Shown: positions 1-7,967 of the stretch, piece after piece | Layout of the letters: the number at the start of each line of letters is the position of its first letter | How positions within the stretch are numbered: position 1 is the stretch's first letter | Origin: an uncultured bacterium | Lineage (GTDB): Bacteria; Bacteroidota; Bacteroidia; Bacteroidales; Bacteroidaceae | NCBI GenBank assembly: GCA_905215555.1 | Contig: CAJMQU010000002.1 | Coordinates: forward strand, 211,848-275,847 | Length of the DNA: 64,000 bases | Direction: 5' to 3' | Translations under genes and position numbers: made by a program | The notes under the pieces: generated by a model | The model's input: only the letters and a program-made list of their open reading frames with translations | Told to the model about the DNA's origin: nothing | Database searches by the model: none

Positions 1-225
1 GAGGGATTGTGGAATCCGGTTCTTTACATTAATCTTCTGGATAAGTGGCAGGCCGAATGCGGCGGTTTTTCCTGTTCCTGTCTGTGCAAGTGCTACAACA
101 TCATTATTTTCTCCTAAAAGGTAAGGAATCACTTCCTCTTGTACCGGCATGGGACACTCATATCCCATCTCTTCAATGGCGCGGCGTATCTCCGGCGACA
201 GACCGAGCTCTTCAAAATTCTTCAT
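1..225 (-). CDS. DEAD-box RNA helicase, N-terminal part (runs off the window)
   Basis: Only the first 75 residues are in the window; the rest lies before base 1. Reading the reverse strand from the ATG at 225, the protein starts MKNFEELGLSPEIRRAIEEM, has the Q-motif region (CPMPVQEEVIP) near residues 24-34 and a Walker A/motif I (AQTGTGKT) near residues 47-54. This order and spacing is that of ATP-dependent DEAD-box helicases that unwind RNA duplexes in the cytoplasm (ribosome assembly, mRNA decay). The start is the first Met before the Q motif, and a -7 box lies at 257-264, which fits this start. Which family member it is (RhlE, CsdA or other) cannot be told from the N-terminus. Confidence 0.9.
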   Translation of the reverse strand, partial: MKNFEELGLSPEIRRAIEEMGYECPMPVQEEVIPYLLGENNDVVALAQTGTGKTAAFGLPLIQKINVKNRIPQSL

Positions 226-256
226 TAAATCTTTGTATATCTTTATATTTCGGGTG

Positions 257-264
257 CAAAGATA
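257..264 (-). promoter_or_regulatory. Bacteroides -7 box of the DEAD-box helicase
   Basis: The reverse strand reads TATCTTTG, a full match to TAnnTTTG. Transcription would begin near 250, about 25 bases before the helicase ATG. No convincing -33 box was seen. Confidence 0.55.
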
Positions 265-370
265 GAAATAAAAGCTGAGATAAACATCAGACTTCTTGTT
301 TATTCGGAGGCAACTGCATCAAAATTGTTGTTTTCGTGATATAGTTTCTCCTTCGGGAAGCGTTTTTTAC

Positions 371-1438
371 TTACTCATCCTTTACCAGCAGCATCTTCTG
401 CAACTTTTTGATTTCTTCTTTGCTGAGTCCGATGGCCATTTGTAGATAGGTATCTACGTCGCCGTATTTGCGTTCTATTTCCTCTTTGGCGGCGTTCAGG
501 AAGTCTTCCCTTGCCGAGTAGATGGTGGTGATGGCCTCTTGCGAGCGTGCAGGCAGGCTGTAGGCATAGCTGGAAGCGCTGGGAATGTTGAAGTAATCAT
601 TGCTGAGGCGGTAATCTTCCATGATGATGTCGCTGTTCACACGGAGGGAGGCGAGTATCAGTGCCGCAGCAATGCCCGTGCGTCCCTTGCCGGAAGAGCA
701 ATGGATGACGATGGGGTAATTGGCGCTGTCCAGCAGGATGTCGAATATCTGGCGGTATTCCTTGTGGTAGTTCATCACTAATTCGCGGTTCATCCGCTCT
801 ACCATGCGGTAGACGGTATCGCTCTTTATCTTCTGTTCCTGAATACCTTTCAGGATATCTTCCATATCTCCTGTTTTCATGGGGATATGTACTACGTTGA
901 ATCCCGGTTGCAGTGTATTATGGCCTTTCAATTCCGATTCTGACCGGAGATCGATGATTGTCTTTATGCCTATATTCTTCAGTTCCCTGCGCGAATAGCA
1001 TTCCAGGCTGTCTATTTGTGCCGAACGGTAAAGCATGCCCCAGCGCAGCCGTTTCTTTGTGGGGTAAGACGGATAACCGCCCAGGTCGCGGAAGTTCTGT
1101 ATGCCGGGGATGTTGACATTGCGGGTAGCAATCTTCACGCGGTATTTATCGTTGAATACAAGCGTATAGTAATAACGCTGGGCGGGGTCTGTGGTGACAA
1201 TTGTCATACGCTGGTCGGCGATGTTCGCCATAGCCACGGGTGAATCTTCGGGGATGTTGTTCGGGTCAGTCGAAGCATATACCTTCACATTCCCCTTGAT
1301 AAGGGGAGTTATCTCCCATTTTACGATACTGTTTCCGACATTATTTTCTTCGCAAACAACGGAAATGTGAGGGGCCGTGCCGCTACAAGCCGGTAGCAGC
1401 AACACACACGTTAGCAAATTCAACAGATTTCTATACAT
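371..1438 (-). CDS. Lipoprotein tyrosine/serine phosphatase (Y_phosphatase3-like)
   Basis: From the Met at 1438 the protein has a lipoprotein signal (LLNLLTCVLLLPAC, lipid Cys at residue 18), so it probably acts in the periplasm or on the cell surface. The body has the phrase NFRDLGGYP followed later by HCSSGKGRTG, which is the Cys-x5-Arg P-loop of protein tyrosine phosphatases of the IphP/Y_phosphatase3 group; the Asp-Arg-Ser segment DLRSESE before it is also typical. The N-terminal ~100 residues look like a beta-rich add-on. A longer reading frame opens at 1465, but the -7 box at 1463-1470 would overlap that start, so I chose 1438. Substrate unknown; it stands alone, with a 100-base gap to the pfkB-type gene upstream. 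Confidence 0.85.
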   Translation of the reverse strand: MYRNLLNLLTCVLLLPACSGTAPHISVVCEENNVGNSIVKWEITPLIKGNVKVYASTDPNNIPEDSPVAMANIADQRMTIVTTDPAQRYYYTLVFNDKYRVKIATRNVNIPGIQNFRDLGGYPSYPTKKRLRWGMLYRSAQIDSLECYSRRELKNIGIKTIIDLRSESELKGHNTLQPGFNVVHIPMKTGDMEDILKGIQEQKIKSDTVYRMVERMNRELVMNYHKEYRQIFDILLDSANYPIVIHCSSGKGRTGIAAALILASLRVNSDIIMEDYRLSNDYFNIPSASSYAYSLPARSQEAITTIYSAREDFLNAAKEEIERKYGDVDTYLQMAIGLSKEEIKKLQKMLLVKDE

Positions 1439-1462
1439 AGCTTGATTGTCTGGCATATATTG

Positions 1463-1470
1463 CAAAGATA
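1463..1470 (-). promoter_or_regulatory. -7 box of the phosphatase gene
   Basis: Reverse strand TATCTTTG, matching TAnnTTTG. Predicted transcript start near 1456, which rules out the longer reading frame at 1465 and supports the Met at 1438. Confidence 0.55.
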
Positions 1471-1539
1471 TGTATTCTGCTGACTTTTGTTACTCTCGGG
1501 TGCAGAGTTTCACAGAGTTTTTTCTCCTTTAACGGGGAT

Positions 1540-2469
1540 TTAGTTAACGGGAGGCAATTGCCGGGCAAATTCTGTCGATATGGAGTTGTTGAAACTCCGG
1601 CATACATCTGCCGCAAACTCGGTTCCGCACCGGATGATTTTATCCCATGTGGCTTCGTTCACCCTGCCCAGGTCGCGATGCCGCACGCCGTACTTCAGCA
1701 GTCCGTAGATGATGCCGGCATTGAAGTTGTCGCCTGCACCGATGGTGCTGACCGCCTCCAACGGGGAAATCGGATAGTCCTTGACGATGTTGTCCGTACG
1801 CAGCGAAATCTCTTTGGCTCCGGCGGTACAAAGGAAGTTGGGGCAATAAAAGTGGATTTTATCTTTATACAGCTTGTCTACATCCCTCTGATTATACATA
1901 TAGAAGAAGTCTTCGACAGACCCCCGCACGATGTCGGCATATTCCAGGTTCTCGATGATAGTCGGAGCCAGTTTCAGCGCCTCGTCTTTGTGCGAAGAGC
2001 GGAAGTTGGGGTCGTAGTAGACAATCGCTTTTCTGTCACGTGCCTGCTCCAGCAGATCCAGAACCTTGTCGCGCAACACCGGATTCAGGGCGAAGTATGA
2101 GCCGAAAACGACGATGTCGTCTTCTTCCAGTTTCGGATAAATCACATCCAAGCGTTGCTTGGGATAGTCCTTATAGAAGATATATTCCGCATCACCATGT
2201 TCGTTGAGGTATGCCAGTGATACGGGAGATTTGCCATCGGGAAACACATTGACATGGTCGGTAGACATTCCGCTGTCCCGCATGAATTGCAGGATGGTGT
2301 TGCCTACGCGGTCATTTCCCGTCTCGCTGATGAAACTGACGGGAACACCTGCCCGTGCCAATGACACGATGCCGTTGAATACTGAACCGCCCGGTACGGC
2401 AGCAGTCGGCTGTCCGTCGCGGAAGATGATGTCAAGGATAGTCTCTCCTATACCGATTACTTTTCGCAT
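1540..2469 (-). CDS. PfkB-family carbohydrate kinase
   Basis: A 309-residue ribokinase-like sugar kinase: N-terminal VIGIGETILDII, the glycine-rich PGGSVFNGIVSLARAG substrate loop around residues 27-42, and the C-terminal STIGAGDNFNAGI signature with the catalytic Asp of GAGD. Enzymes of this family phosphorylate fructose, ribose, nucleosides or related sugars with ATP in the cytoplasm; the sequence alone does not fix the substrate, fructose being the usual annotation. Its ATG overlaps the 3' end of the SIS-domain gene by 13 bases, so the two are translationally coupled and may act on the same sugar or sugar phosphate. Confidence 0.9.
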   Translation of the reverse strand: MRKVIGIGETILDIIFRDGQPTAAVPGGSVFNGIVSLARAGVPVSFISETGNDRVGNTILQFMRDSGMSTDHVNVFPDGKSPVSLAYLNEHGDAEYIFYKDYPKQRLDVIYPKLEEDDIVVFGSYFALNPVLRDKVLDLLEQARDRKAIVYYDPNFRSSHKDEALKLAPTIIENLEYADIVRGSVEDFFYMYNQRDVDKLYKDKIHFYCPNFLCTAGAKEISLRTDNIVKDYPISPLEAVSTIGAGDNFNAGIIYGLLKYGVRHRDLGRVNEATWDKIIRCGTEFAADVCRSFNNSISTEFARQLPPVN

Positions 2470-3062
2470 AATTTTCTTGATTTTTCGCCCAGATAACCAC
2501 CGTGGTGGCGTTTAGAATAATCTTCGATGGTGAATCCTGTTTGTTTCATTACTTGTACCACGAGGATGTCACCGATAACGGTCATTACAGTGGTAGAAGT
2601 GGTGGGAGTCATGCCCAAAGCACATACTTCCTTCGGCTTTCCTGTGCTGAGGCATACATCAGACTCATGAGCCAACGGACTATCTGGGTTTCCGGTGATA
2701 ACAATAAACTTGAGGTCCGGGTTCAAGTTGTGGGCCAATTGTGTGAGTTCCACGATTTCACGTGTTTTCCCGGAGTTGGAAATCAGCAGAAGCAAGTCGT
2801 TCTCCTGCAAGATGCCCAAGTCACCGTGTTGTGCTTCGCTGGGATGCAGAAATACGGAAGGGATGCCCGTGGAACAGAACGTGGTGGCAATGTTCATGGC
2901 GATTTGCCCTGCTTTCCCCATGCCCGAGGTCACCAGCTTGCCTTTCCGTCGGTGAATCTGTTCTACAATAAGTTCTACCGCACGCTCGTAAGCGTCTGTC
3001 ACGGGGATGTTCAGTACGGCTTGCGCCTCTTTCTGCAAAAGTTCTTGAATGGATGCAATCAT
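2457..3062 (-). CDS. SIS-domain sugar isomerase, KpsF/GutQ-like without CBS domains
   Basis: From the Met at 3062 (MIASIQELLQKEAQAVLNIP) the protein is about 201 residues and consists of one sugar isomerase (SIS) domain: TSGMGKAGQIAMNIATTF, SEAQHGDLGIL and LLISNSGKTREIV are typical of the KpsF/KdsD arabinose-5-phosphate isomerase group. The two C-terminal CBS domains of full-length KdsD are absent. Family knowledge suggests aldose-ketose phosphate isomerisation in the cytoplasm; the true substrate is open. A frame extension to 3110 exists but lacks conserved sequence. It is the first gene of a two-gene unit with the overlapping sugar kinase, which hints at a small sugar isomerase/kinase pathway. 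Confidence 0.85.
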   Translation of the reverse strand: MIASIQELLQKEAQAVLNIPVTDAYERAVELIVEQIHRRKGKLVTSGMGKAGQIAMNIATTFCSTGIPSVFLHPSEAQHGDLGILQENDLLLLISNSGKTREIVELTQLAHNLNPDLKFIVITGNPDSPLAHESDVCLSTGKPKEVCALGMTPTTSTTVMTVIGDILVVQVMKQTGFTIEDYSKRHHGGYLGEKSRKLCEK

Positions 3063-3193
3063 TATACTGTTTTTGTTAGTAGTTAGGTTATAGCCCACAA
3101 ATATCTGCAATTTTCCATAAATGGCAATAAGTTTTATTGTATTTCAGCATAACTTTTTCATGCAGGCATGAAAGTTCTGCATTCAATTTGCGC

Positions 3194-3201
3194 TATCTTT
3201 G
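3194..3201 (+). promoter_or_regulatory. -7 box of the M16 peptidase gene
   Basis: TATCTTTG matches TAnnTTTG; predicted start near 3208 gives a leader of about 20 bases before the ATG at 3229. Confidence 0.55.
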
Positions 3202-3228
3202 TACCCTCAATCAGTTTTAAACGTCGGA

Positions 3229-4476
3229 ATGAAGAAGTCAGTACCTTTCCCTTTACCGGGGCATCATCAATATACGCTTGCCAATGGTTTGCGCATTATT
3301 CACCAACCTTCCCTCTCAAATGTGGCTTATTGTGGTTTCGCAGTCGATGCAGGCACGCGCGATGAGCTGGAGGACGAGCAGGGTATGGCGCATTTTGTGG
3401 AACATCTCATCTTTAAAGGTACGCGGAAGCGGAAAGCCTGGCATATACTCAACCGCATGGAGAATGTGGGTGGCGACCTGAATGCCTATACCAATAAGGA
3501 GGAGACTGTGATTTATTCGGCTTTCCTGACCGAACACTTCGGCAGGGCGTTCGAGTTGCTGGCAGATATTGTATTTCACTCTACTTTTCCGCAGCGCGAA
3601 ATTGAAAAAGAAACCGAAGTGATTATTGATGAGATTCAGTCCTACGAAGACACTCCTTCCGAACTTATCTTTGATGACTTTGAGGATTTGATTTTCCGCG
3701 GGCATCCGTTGGGGCGCAATATCCTGGGTAATCCTGAGTTGTTGAAAACCTTTCGTAGCGAAGATGCGGCGGCTTTTACTTCCCGTTTTTACCATCCCGG
3801 AAATATGGTTTTCTTTGTTTGGGGAAACCTGGACTTCAGGCAAATCGTCCGTTGGGCTGAGAAACTTCTTGCCGATGTGCCGGCAGTGACGGTGGATAAC
3901 CGTCGCACTCCGCCTCCTCTCTATACCCCCGAACGGCTTATTATACCTAAAGATACGCATCAGGCTCACGTCATGATAGGCAGCCGCGGTTATAATGCTT
4001 ACGATGACAAGCGTACGGCTCTTTATCTGCTGAATAATATTCTTGGCGGTCCGGGCATGAACAGCCGCCTGAATGTTGCTTTGCGCGAGCGCCGTGGTCT
4101 TGTCTATAATGTAGAGTCCAATCTGACTTCTTATACGGATACCGGTGTTTTCTGCACCTATTTTGGTTGCGATCCTGAGGATGTGGATACCTGCACGCGA
4201 CTGGTTATGAAAGAGTTGAGGCGGATGCGCAACGTCAAGATGACTTCCCTGCAGCTTGCTGCGGCGCAGAAGCAACTGATTGGCCAGATTGGAGTGGCTT
4301 CGGATAATAATGAGAACAATGCTCTCGGTATGGCAAAGACTTTCCTGCACTACGATAGATACGAAAGTTCCGAAGCGGTCTATCAGCGTATTGAAAGACT
4401 CACTCCGGAGATTCTGTTGGAAGTGGCTAATGAGATGTTTGCGGAAGATTATCTGTCAACGCTGATTTACCGCTGA
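3229..4476 (+). CDS. M16-family zinc peptidase (processing-peptidase-like)
   Basis: About 415 residues from the Met at 3229 (MKKSVPFPLPGHHQYTLANG). The inverted zinc motif HFVEH is near residues 55-59 inside GMAHFVEHLIFKGT, and the downstream acidic residue of the family fits EVIIDEIQSYEDTPSE. A second M16 half follows (NNILGGPGMNSRLNVALRERRGLVYNVES), so it is the one-polypeptide, two-domain form of bacterial processing peptidases (PqqL/YmxG type). No signal peptide is evident, so I infer a cytoplasmic location. Substrates of this group are mostly unknown. A frame extension to 3199 is possible but overlaps the likely transcript start. Confidence 0.9.
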   Translation: MKKSVPFPLPGHHQYTLANGLRIIHQPSLSNVAYCGFAVDAGTRDELEDEQGMAHFVEHLIFKGTRKRKAWHILNRMENVGGDLNAYTNKEETVIYSAFLTEHFGRAFELLADIVFHSTFPQREIEKETEVIIDEIQSYEDTPSELIFDDFEDLIFRGHPLGRNILGNPELLKTFRSEDAAAFTSRFYHPGNMVFFVWGNLDFRQIVRWAEKLLADVPAVTVDNRRTPPPLYTPERLIIPKDTHQAHVMIGSRGYNAYDDKRTALYLLNNILGGPGMNSRLNVALRERRGLVYNVESNLTSYTDTGVFCTYFGCDPEDVDTCTRLVMKELRRMRNVKMTSLQLAAAQKQLIGQIGVASDNNENNALGMAKTFLHYDRYESSEAVYQRIERLTPEILLEVANEMFAEDYLSTLIYR

Positions 4477-4482
4477 TACAGG

Positions 4483-4812
4483 TCATTGGGCATAAGGCAG
4501 CGTTTGCAGCCGGAGTTCCATGAATCGATCGTAAACGCAATAGTCCTTGCCGGACTGAAAGACATACTCCTTATTCATCAAAGTTTTGAGGGCTGTATTG
4601 ATGTTGCTGCTACCCTTTAAGGCGTATTTCTTGATGAAAGCTGCACTTTTCTGTGCTCCGGTAGAAAGGGCGTTTGTTGGAAGTGAATATAAGAACGCAG
4701 CAATCCCTTCACAAAGGCGGAAATCAATCTCTGCGTATCTTCTTTGCGGTCGCAAAAATATTCAGGTCCGGCATAGTCGTAAACCCAGAAAAGGGTCTGC
4801 TATTCTGTTCAT
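4483..4812 (-). pseudogene. Remnant of an AAA-type ATPase with central deletion and frameshift
   Basis: On the reverse strand the ATG at 4810-4812 starts MNRIADPFL; one extra base then shifts the frame, after which VYDYAGPEYFCDRKEDTQRL can be read, the usual N-terminus of the ~370-residue ATPases common in Bacteroides. This runs almost directly into NALSTGAQKSAAFIKKYALK, SSNINTALKTLMNKEYV and a C-terminus ending at 4483, which resemble the winged-helix tail of the same family. The Walker A, Walker B and sensor region (roughly 230 residues) is missing, and the two pieces lie in different frames. I infer an internal deletion plus frameshifts; no function is expected. The match is from memory of the family pattern. 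Confidence 0.65.
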
Positions 4813-4835
4813 AAGCAAATGTTTATGTATAGCAT

Positions 4836-4882
4836 GAAAGTTGTTGCGTAAAAAGTGTAGCACTTTTTACGCAACGACTTTC
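4836..4882. repeat. 22-bp inverted repeat with 3-base loop
   Basis: Arms 4836-4857 and 4861-4882 match at 21 of 22 positions (core gttgcgtaaaaagtg). The outer flanks can extend it (gcaaatgt at 4815-4822 against acatttgc at 4884-4891). It lies between the dead ATPase and the 3' end of the leftward hydrolase gene at 4918, so it may serve as that gene's terminator or be a mobile palindrome. Confidence 0.7.
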
Positions 4883-4917
4883 GACATTTGCCAATGTTTG
4901 GATATGAATTATACTTT

Positions 4918-5823
4918 CTACTTGAACACTTGCTTCATCGGGCGTCCTATCCAGACCTGCGGTTGCTTTAATCCAAAGATATAAGCTAGGGTGGAGGCTA
5001 CGTCATATTGCATCATGCTTTCGTGGAATTCACCGCTTTTCTTCACGTTTTTACCGGAAATGATGAAAGGGGTTTGCATTTCATTCATGGTTTTGCCGCC
5101 ATGACCTTTTTCGATGCCTCCATGATCGGCGGTGATGATGAAGATTGTTTCTTTCAGCATGCCGGCATCTTTCACGGCTTGGATAATGTGGGCTACATAC
5201 GTATCCAGTTCTTTCAGTTTGGCATAATATTCGGGAGTATCGTGTCCGGCCTGGTGACCTACGTGGTCGGGATTATCAAAACATACGGCGAGTAAGGCGG
5301 GCCTTTTCTCTTTGATGTATGTTTCCGCCATTGTGCACAGGGCTTCTGGGTGCTTGTTGTAGTCGGGAGCTTGGGCGTAGTGGCTTAAAGCAAGGGTGTC
5401 TACAAGATATTTGATGCCGTCCCATTCGTACAGGCAACCGATTTCCGCTTCCGGCTGTGCGTCGCGCAATAGCTGGAAGATAGTAGGGAATATGCCATGC
5501 TGATTGAGCACGCGAGAGGGGAGTTCGGGAGTTTTGGATCCCCATTGCGTATATCCATGCAACTCCGGTCCGGCACCCATGAACATGGAAGCCCAGTTGA
5601 TGGCGCTGGAAGAGGGGAGCGCCGAACGCTTCTCAAGCGTATAGGCTCCGTCGGCCATGAGTTGTTTGACGCTGGGCATGTCGGCTTTAGGTACGCTGTA
5701 AGCGCCCCATCCGTCCAAACCGATTAATACGACATGTTTTGCTTTTCCTTTGGCGTTGCAAGGAGCGGTAATCAATAGCACTGCCAGAATGGAGAGTGCC
5801 AATGTAATAGTAAATTTCTTCAT
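4918..5823 (-). CDS. Secreted alkaline-phosphatase-superfamily phosphodiesterase/sulfatase-like hydrolase
   Basis: 301 residues with a signal peptide (FTITLALSILAVLLITAPCNA). The metal-binding pattern of the alkaline phosphatase superfamily is visible: VLIGLDGWGAYS near residue 35 (first metal Asp), a Ser in SALPSSSAINWASMFMG as candidate nucleophile region, FDNPDHVGHQAGHD with Asp and His ligands, and ITADHGG with Asp-His near residue 235, followed by KGHGG. This matches bacterial nucleotide pyrophosphatase/phosphodiesterase-like proteins that hydrolyse phosphate or sulfate esters in the periplasm. Substrate not deducible. It has its own -7 box and no operon partners. Confidence 0.85.
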   Translation of the reverse strand: MKKFTITLALSILAVLLITAPCNAKGKAKHVVLIGLDGWGAYSVPKADMPSVKQLMADGAYTLEKRSALPSSSAINWASMFMGAGPELHGYTQWGSKTPELPSRVLNQHGIFPTIFQLLRDAQPEAEIGCLYEWDGIKYLVDTLALSHYAQAPDYNKHPEALCTMAETYIKEKRPALLAVCFDNPDHVGHQAGHDTPEYYAKLKELDTYVAHIIQAVKDAGMLKETIFIITADHGGIEKGHGGKTMNEMQTPFIISGKNVKKSGEFHESMMQYDVASTLAYIFGLKQPQVWIGRPMKQVFK

Positions 5824-5852
5824 GTTTTTCCGTTTTTTACGTTAACTGGTGG

Positions 5853-5860
5853 CAAAGTTA
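5853..5860 (-). promoter_or_regulatory. -7 box of the secreted hydrolase gene
   Basis: Reverse strand TAACTTTG matches TAnnTTTG; transcript start near 5846, 23 bases before the ATG. Confidence 0.5.
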
Positions 5861-6005
5861 TGGAATTTATTACGGTATACCTGCCGGTTTTATACGGGAA
5901 AGGTGGTTCTATTGTCCATGTATGATAAAAATAGTATGCAGTTCTGCATGTCGGGCGGAACGTAGGGGCTTCCGTATCATAAACGGTTTTTTCTTTGTCT
6001 TTGTT

Positions 6006-6102
6006 ATACCCAGGATGCACCTGTTCCGTACCCAGGCCGCACTTTCTTCGGTCGGAGGTATCTGTGAACGGAGAATGTACGGAGCAGGTGCATTCTGGAT
6101 AT
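6006..6102. repeat. 26-bp imperfect inverted repeat with 45-base spacer
   Basis: Arms 6006-6031 and 6077-6102 share aatgcacctg and ccgtac cores with only three mismatches. It sits just downstream of queH on the transcribed strand, so a large terminator or a structured 3' element of the queH transcript is possible. Confidence 0.65.
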
Positions 6103-6122
6103 AGTTTAGATGGGGGATGTCT

Positions 6123-6704
6123 TTATTCTTTTTCTTCAAGCCTCCGCATGCTGAACTCGCAACCGCAATACTGCTGATTATAGAATTCATGTTCTTTAAG
6201 AAGCTGGTTCCTCCGGTCCTGTAATCCTCCTTTTCGCCAGTTCTGTTCCCAGAAGGTGGTGCCGGGATAGAGGGAGGAGGCACGGCGTCCCGCCTCATTT
6301 ATCTGGTCGAGGCTTTTCCAGCGCGAGGAGGTGAGGGTGGTGGTGAACAGGGTGAAGCCATGTTCTGAAGCATAACGGGCGGTCTCCGTCAGTCGGTGGG
6401 TGAAACATTTCAGGCAGCGGCTGCCACGTTCTGGTTCGTTTTCCATGCCTTGCATGGACGTACGCCACAACTGGTAATCGTAGTCACCATCAATGAAGTC
6501 GAGTCCAAGACCCTGGACGTAGCGGATGGCTTCGGCTTTCCGGATTTTGTACTCTTCCTGAGGGTAGATATTGGGATTATAATAGAATACGGTAGGGCGG
6601 ATGTCGTTGGCAAGCAGACATTCGATAATGGCGGAAGAACAAGGTGCGCAACAGGAATGAAGCAGCACCTTGTTTTCGTTGTTGGGAGTTTGTAGCTTCA
6701 ACAT
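6123..6704 (-). CDS. queH: Epoxyqueuosine reductase QueH
   Basis: 193 residues of the DUF208/QueH family. Visible are the vicinal-cysteine motif HSCCAPCSS near residues 16-24, RCLKCFTHRL near residue 97 and the C-terminal YCGCEFS, which together supply the Cys ligands for the metal/cluster site in QueH. QueH performs the last step of queuosine synthesis, reducing epoxyqueuosine in the wobble position of tRNAs to queuosine, replacing the cobalamin-dependent QueG. The gene begins 16 bases after the DUF5009 gene ends, so the two are probably co-transcribed; I see no functional reason for that pairing. Confidence 0.93.
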   Translation of the reverse strand: MLKLQTPNNENKVLLHSCCAPCSSAIIECLLANDIRPTVFYYNPNIYPQEEYKIRKAEAIRYVQGLGLDFIDGDYDYQLWRTSMQGMENEPERGSRCLKCFTHRLTETARYASEHGFTLFTTTLTSSRWKSLDQINEAGRRASSLYPGTTFWEQNWRKGGLQDRRNQLLKEHEFYNQQYCGCEFSMRRLEEKE

Positions 6705-6719
6705 GGGCTTTTTGTTTTC

Positions 6720-7904
6720 TTATACCTTCAGTTTTATTTTAGCCTTCACCAGCAGTCCGGTCAGCTGGACGATGATGAGGGAGAATATGAGCGAGCGCAG
6801 TAAACCCGGAGCACCGGCATTCAGCACTTCGGGATAATACAAGCCTAATAACTGCTGTATGGAATACCATAGATAAGGAATGATATAACATGTCAGCGTT
6901 GCAGTTCCGGCAGGTTTGATGATATCGAACCACGGCGTTTTGCCTTTCACATCCGTCAGCCAATAGAACAATCCGAACAGTGGAAAGAATGCGGCAAGGC
7001 AATAGAACAACCAGCTCGGAGTGGCCTGTATCTTCGAGATAATCCAGTAAGGATGCGAACAAAGCGCAGCAATGAGCATCACGGCACCTAACACACAAAG
7101 CATAGTGATGAACTTGCGCGGATGTTCACGGTCGGCATATTTCTGCATCAACAGCGAAGTGAGCACGCCCGACATGCCGAATGCATGCAGTGTCCAATCG
7201 CTGGGGATGAAAGGCAGCAGGATGACACGCAATCCGTACTCCTGCGGTATCAGGCTGGAATGACTGATTACGGCAAGCAGCACGACCGCCAGCCACGCAA
7301 TTGCATTCTTACGTAAACTTTCGCGGGTAAACAGGTAAATACCGGCACAAACCGCGTATGTCCAACCGATAAGTCCCAGTATACCCCACCAACCTTGATG
7401 GAAAGGCTTCCCGTTTAAATCTTTATACAGTACAAGGAACGCCAGCAGTGCGACTCCGACAACTTTCATCGCGATGAAAAGGTACTTTCCGGAACCTTCG
7501 GCCTTCGGATAAACCGCCCAGACCAGGAAGAAGCCGATAACCATCAGTATCGTGAACCATTGATGGGAGAGACCTCCTTCGATGCCGCCCGAATTGAGCG
7601 AAAACAGTCCCATTGCAATCAGTGCCACTGTACGCCAGAAGACATGTGCAATGACCTGCAAAGTAGTATCACCTTTCCGGTAACGGTTCTGTATGGCAAA
7701 AGAAACGGACATACCCATACAGAACAAGAATGCGGGAAAAATCGTGTCGGAGAAGCCCATCATGTCTTCGTTCATTTCAGCATGTTTGAGCCAGTGGGGG
7801 ATATTTTTCAGACCGGGAATGTCGTTCACAAAGAGCATGAGGAACATGGTGAGTGCGCGGAATACGTCTACCGCTGCCACTCGTTGGGATGCTAAGTTTT
7901 TCAT
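6720..7904 (-). CDS. DUF5009 multi-pass membrane protein (acyltransferase-like, NagX/HGSNAT-related)
   Basis: About 394 residues from the Met at 7904 (MKNLASQRVAAVDVFRALTM), with around ten hydrophobic segments and a polar start VDVFRALTMFLMLFVNDIPG that is typical of the DUF5009/DUF1624 group related to heparan-alpha-glucosaminide N-acetyltransferase. That group is thought to pass acetyl groups across the inner membrane to sugars. A loop with DTIFPAFLFCMGMSVSFAIQ is conserved in the family. A start four codons upstream (7916) is equally in frame. It shares a compact divergent promoter region with the DUF6377 regulator gene and is followed closely by queH. Confidence 0.75.
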   Translation of the reverse strand: MKNLASQRVAAVDVFRALTMFLMLFVNDIPGLKNIPHWLKHAEMNEDMMGFSDTIFPAFLFCMGMSVSFAIQNRYRKGDTTLQVIAHVFWRTVALIAMGLFSLNSGGIEGGLSHQWFTILMVIGFFLVWAVYPKAEGSGKYLFIAMKVVGVALLAFLVLYKDLNGKPFHQGWWGILGLIGWTYAVCAGIYLFTRESLRKNAIAWLAVVLLAVISHSSLIPQEYGLRVILLPFIPSDWTLHAFGMSGVLTSLLMQKYADREHPRKFITMLCVLGAVMLIAALCSHPYWIISKIQATPSWLFYCLAAFFPLFGLFYWLTDVKGKTPWFDIIKPAGTATLTCYIIPYLWYSIQQLLGLYYPEVLNAGAPGLLRSLIFSLIIVQLTGLLVKAKIKLKV

Positions 7905-7932
7905 TATTGGATACATTTGGGGGTTAATGCTG

Positions 7933-7940
7933 CAAATATA
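7933..7940 (-). promoter_or_regulatory. -7 box of the DUF5009-queH unit
   Basis: Reverse strand TATATTTG matches TAnnTTTG. It is 14 bases from the oppositely directed box at 7955-7962, so the two promoters overlap and may compete. Confidence 0.5.
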
Positions 7941-7954
7941 GGAAACAAATTTTT

Positions 7955-7962
7955 TATATTTG
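7955..7962 (+). promoter_or_regulatory. -7 box of the DUF6377 regulator gene, almost touching the start codon
   Basis: TATATTTG matches TAnnTTTG. The box ends only five bases before the ATG at 7968, so transcription would start at or next to the start codon. Confidence 0.5.
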
Positions 7963-7967
7963 TCCCC

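Noticed and set aside
3316..4350. 344-codon reverse open frame inside the M16 gene
   Set aside because: Antisense shadow of a gene with clear catalytic motifs on the other strand.
5909..6298. 129-codon reverse open frame
   Set aside because: It overlaps queH in another frame and crosses the inverted repeat; a shadow frame.
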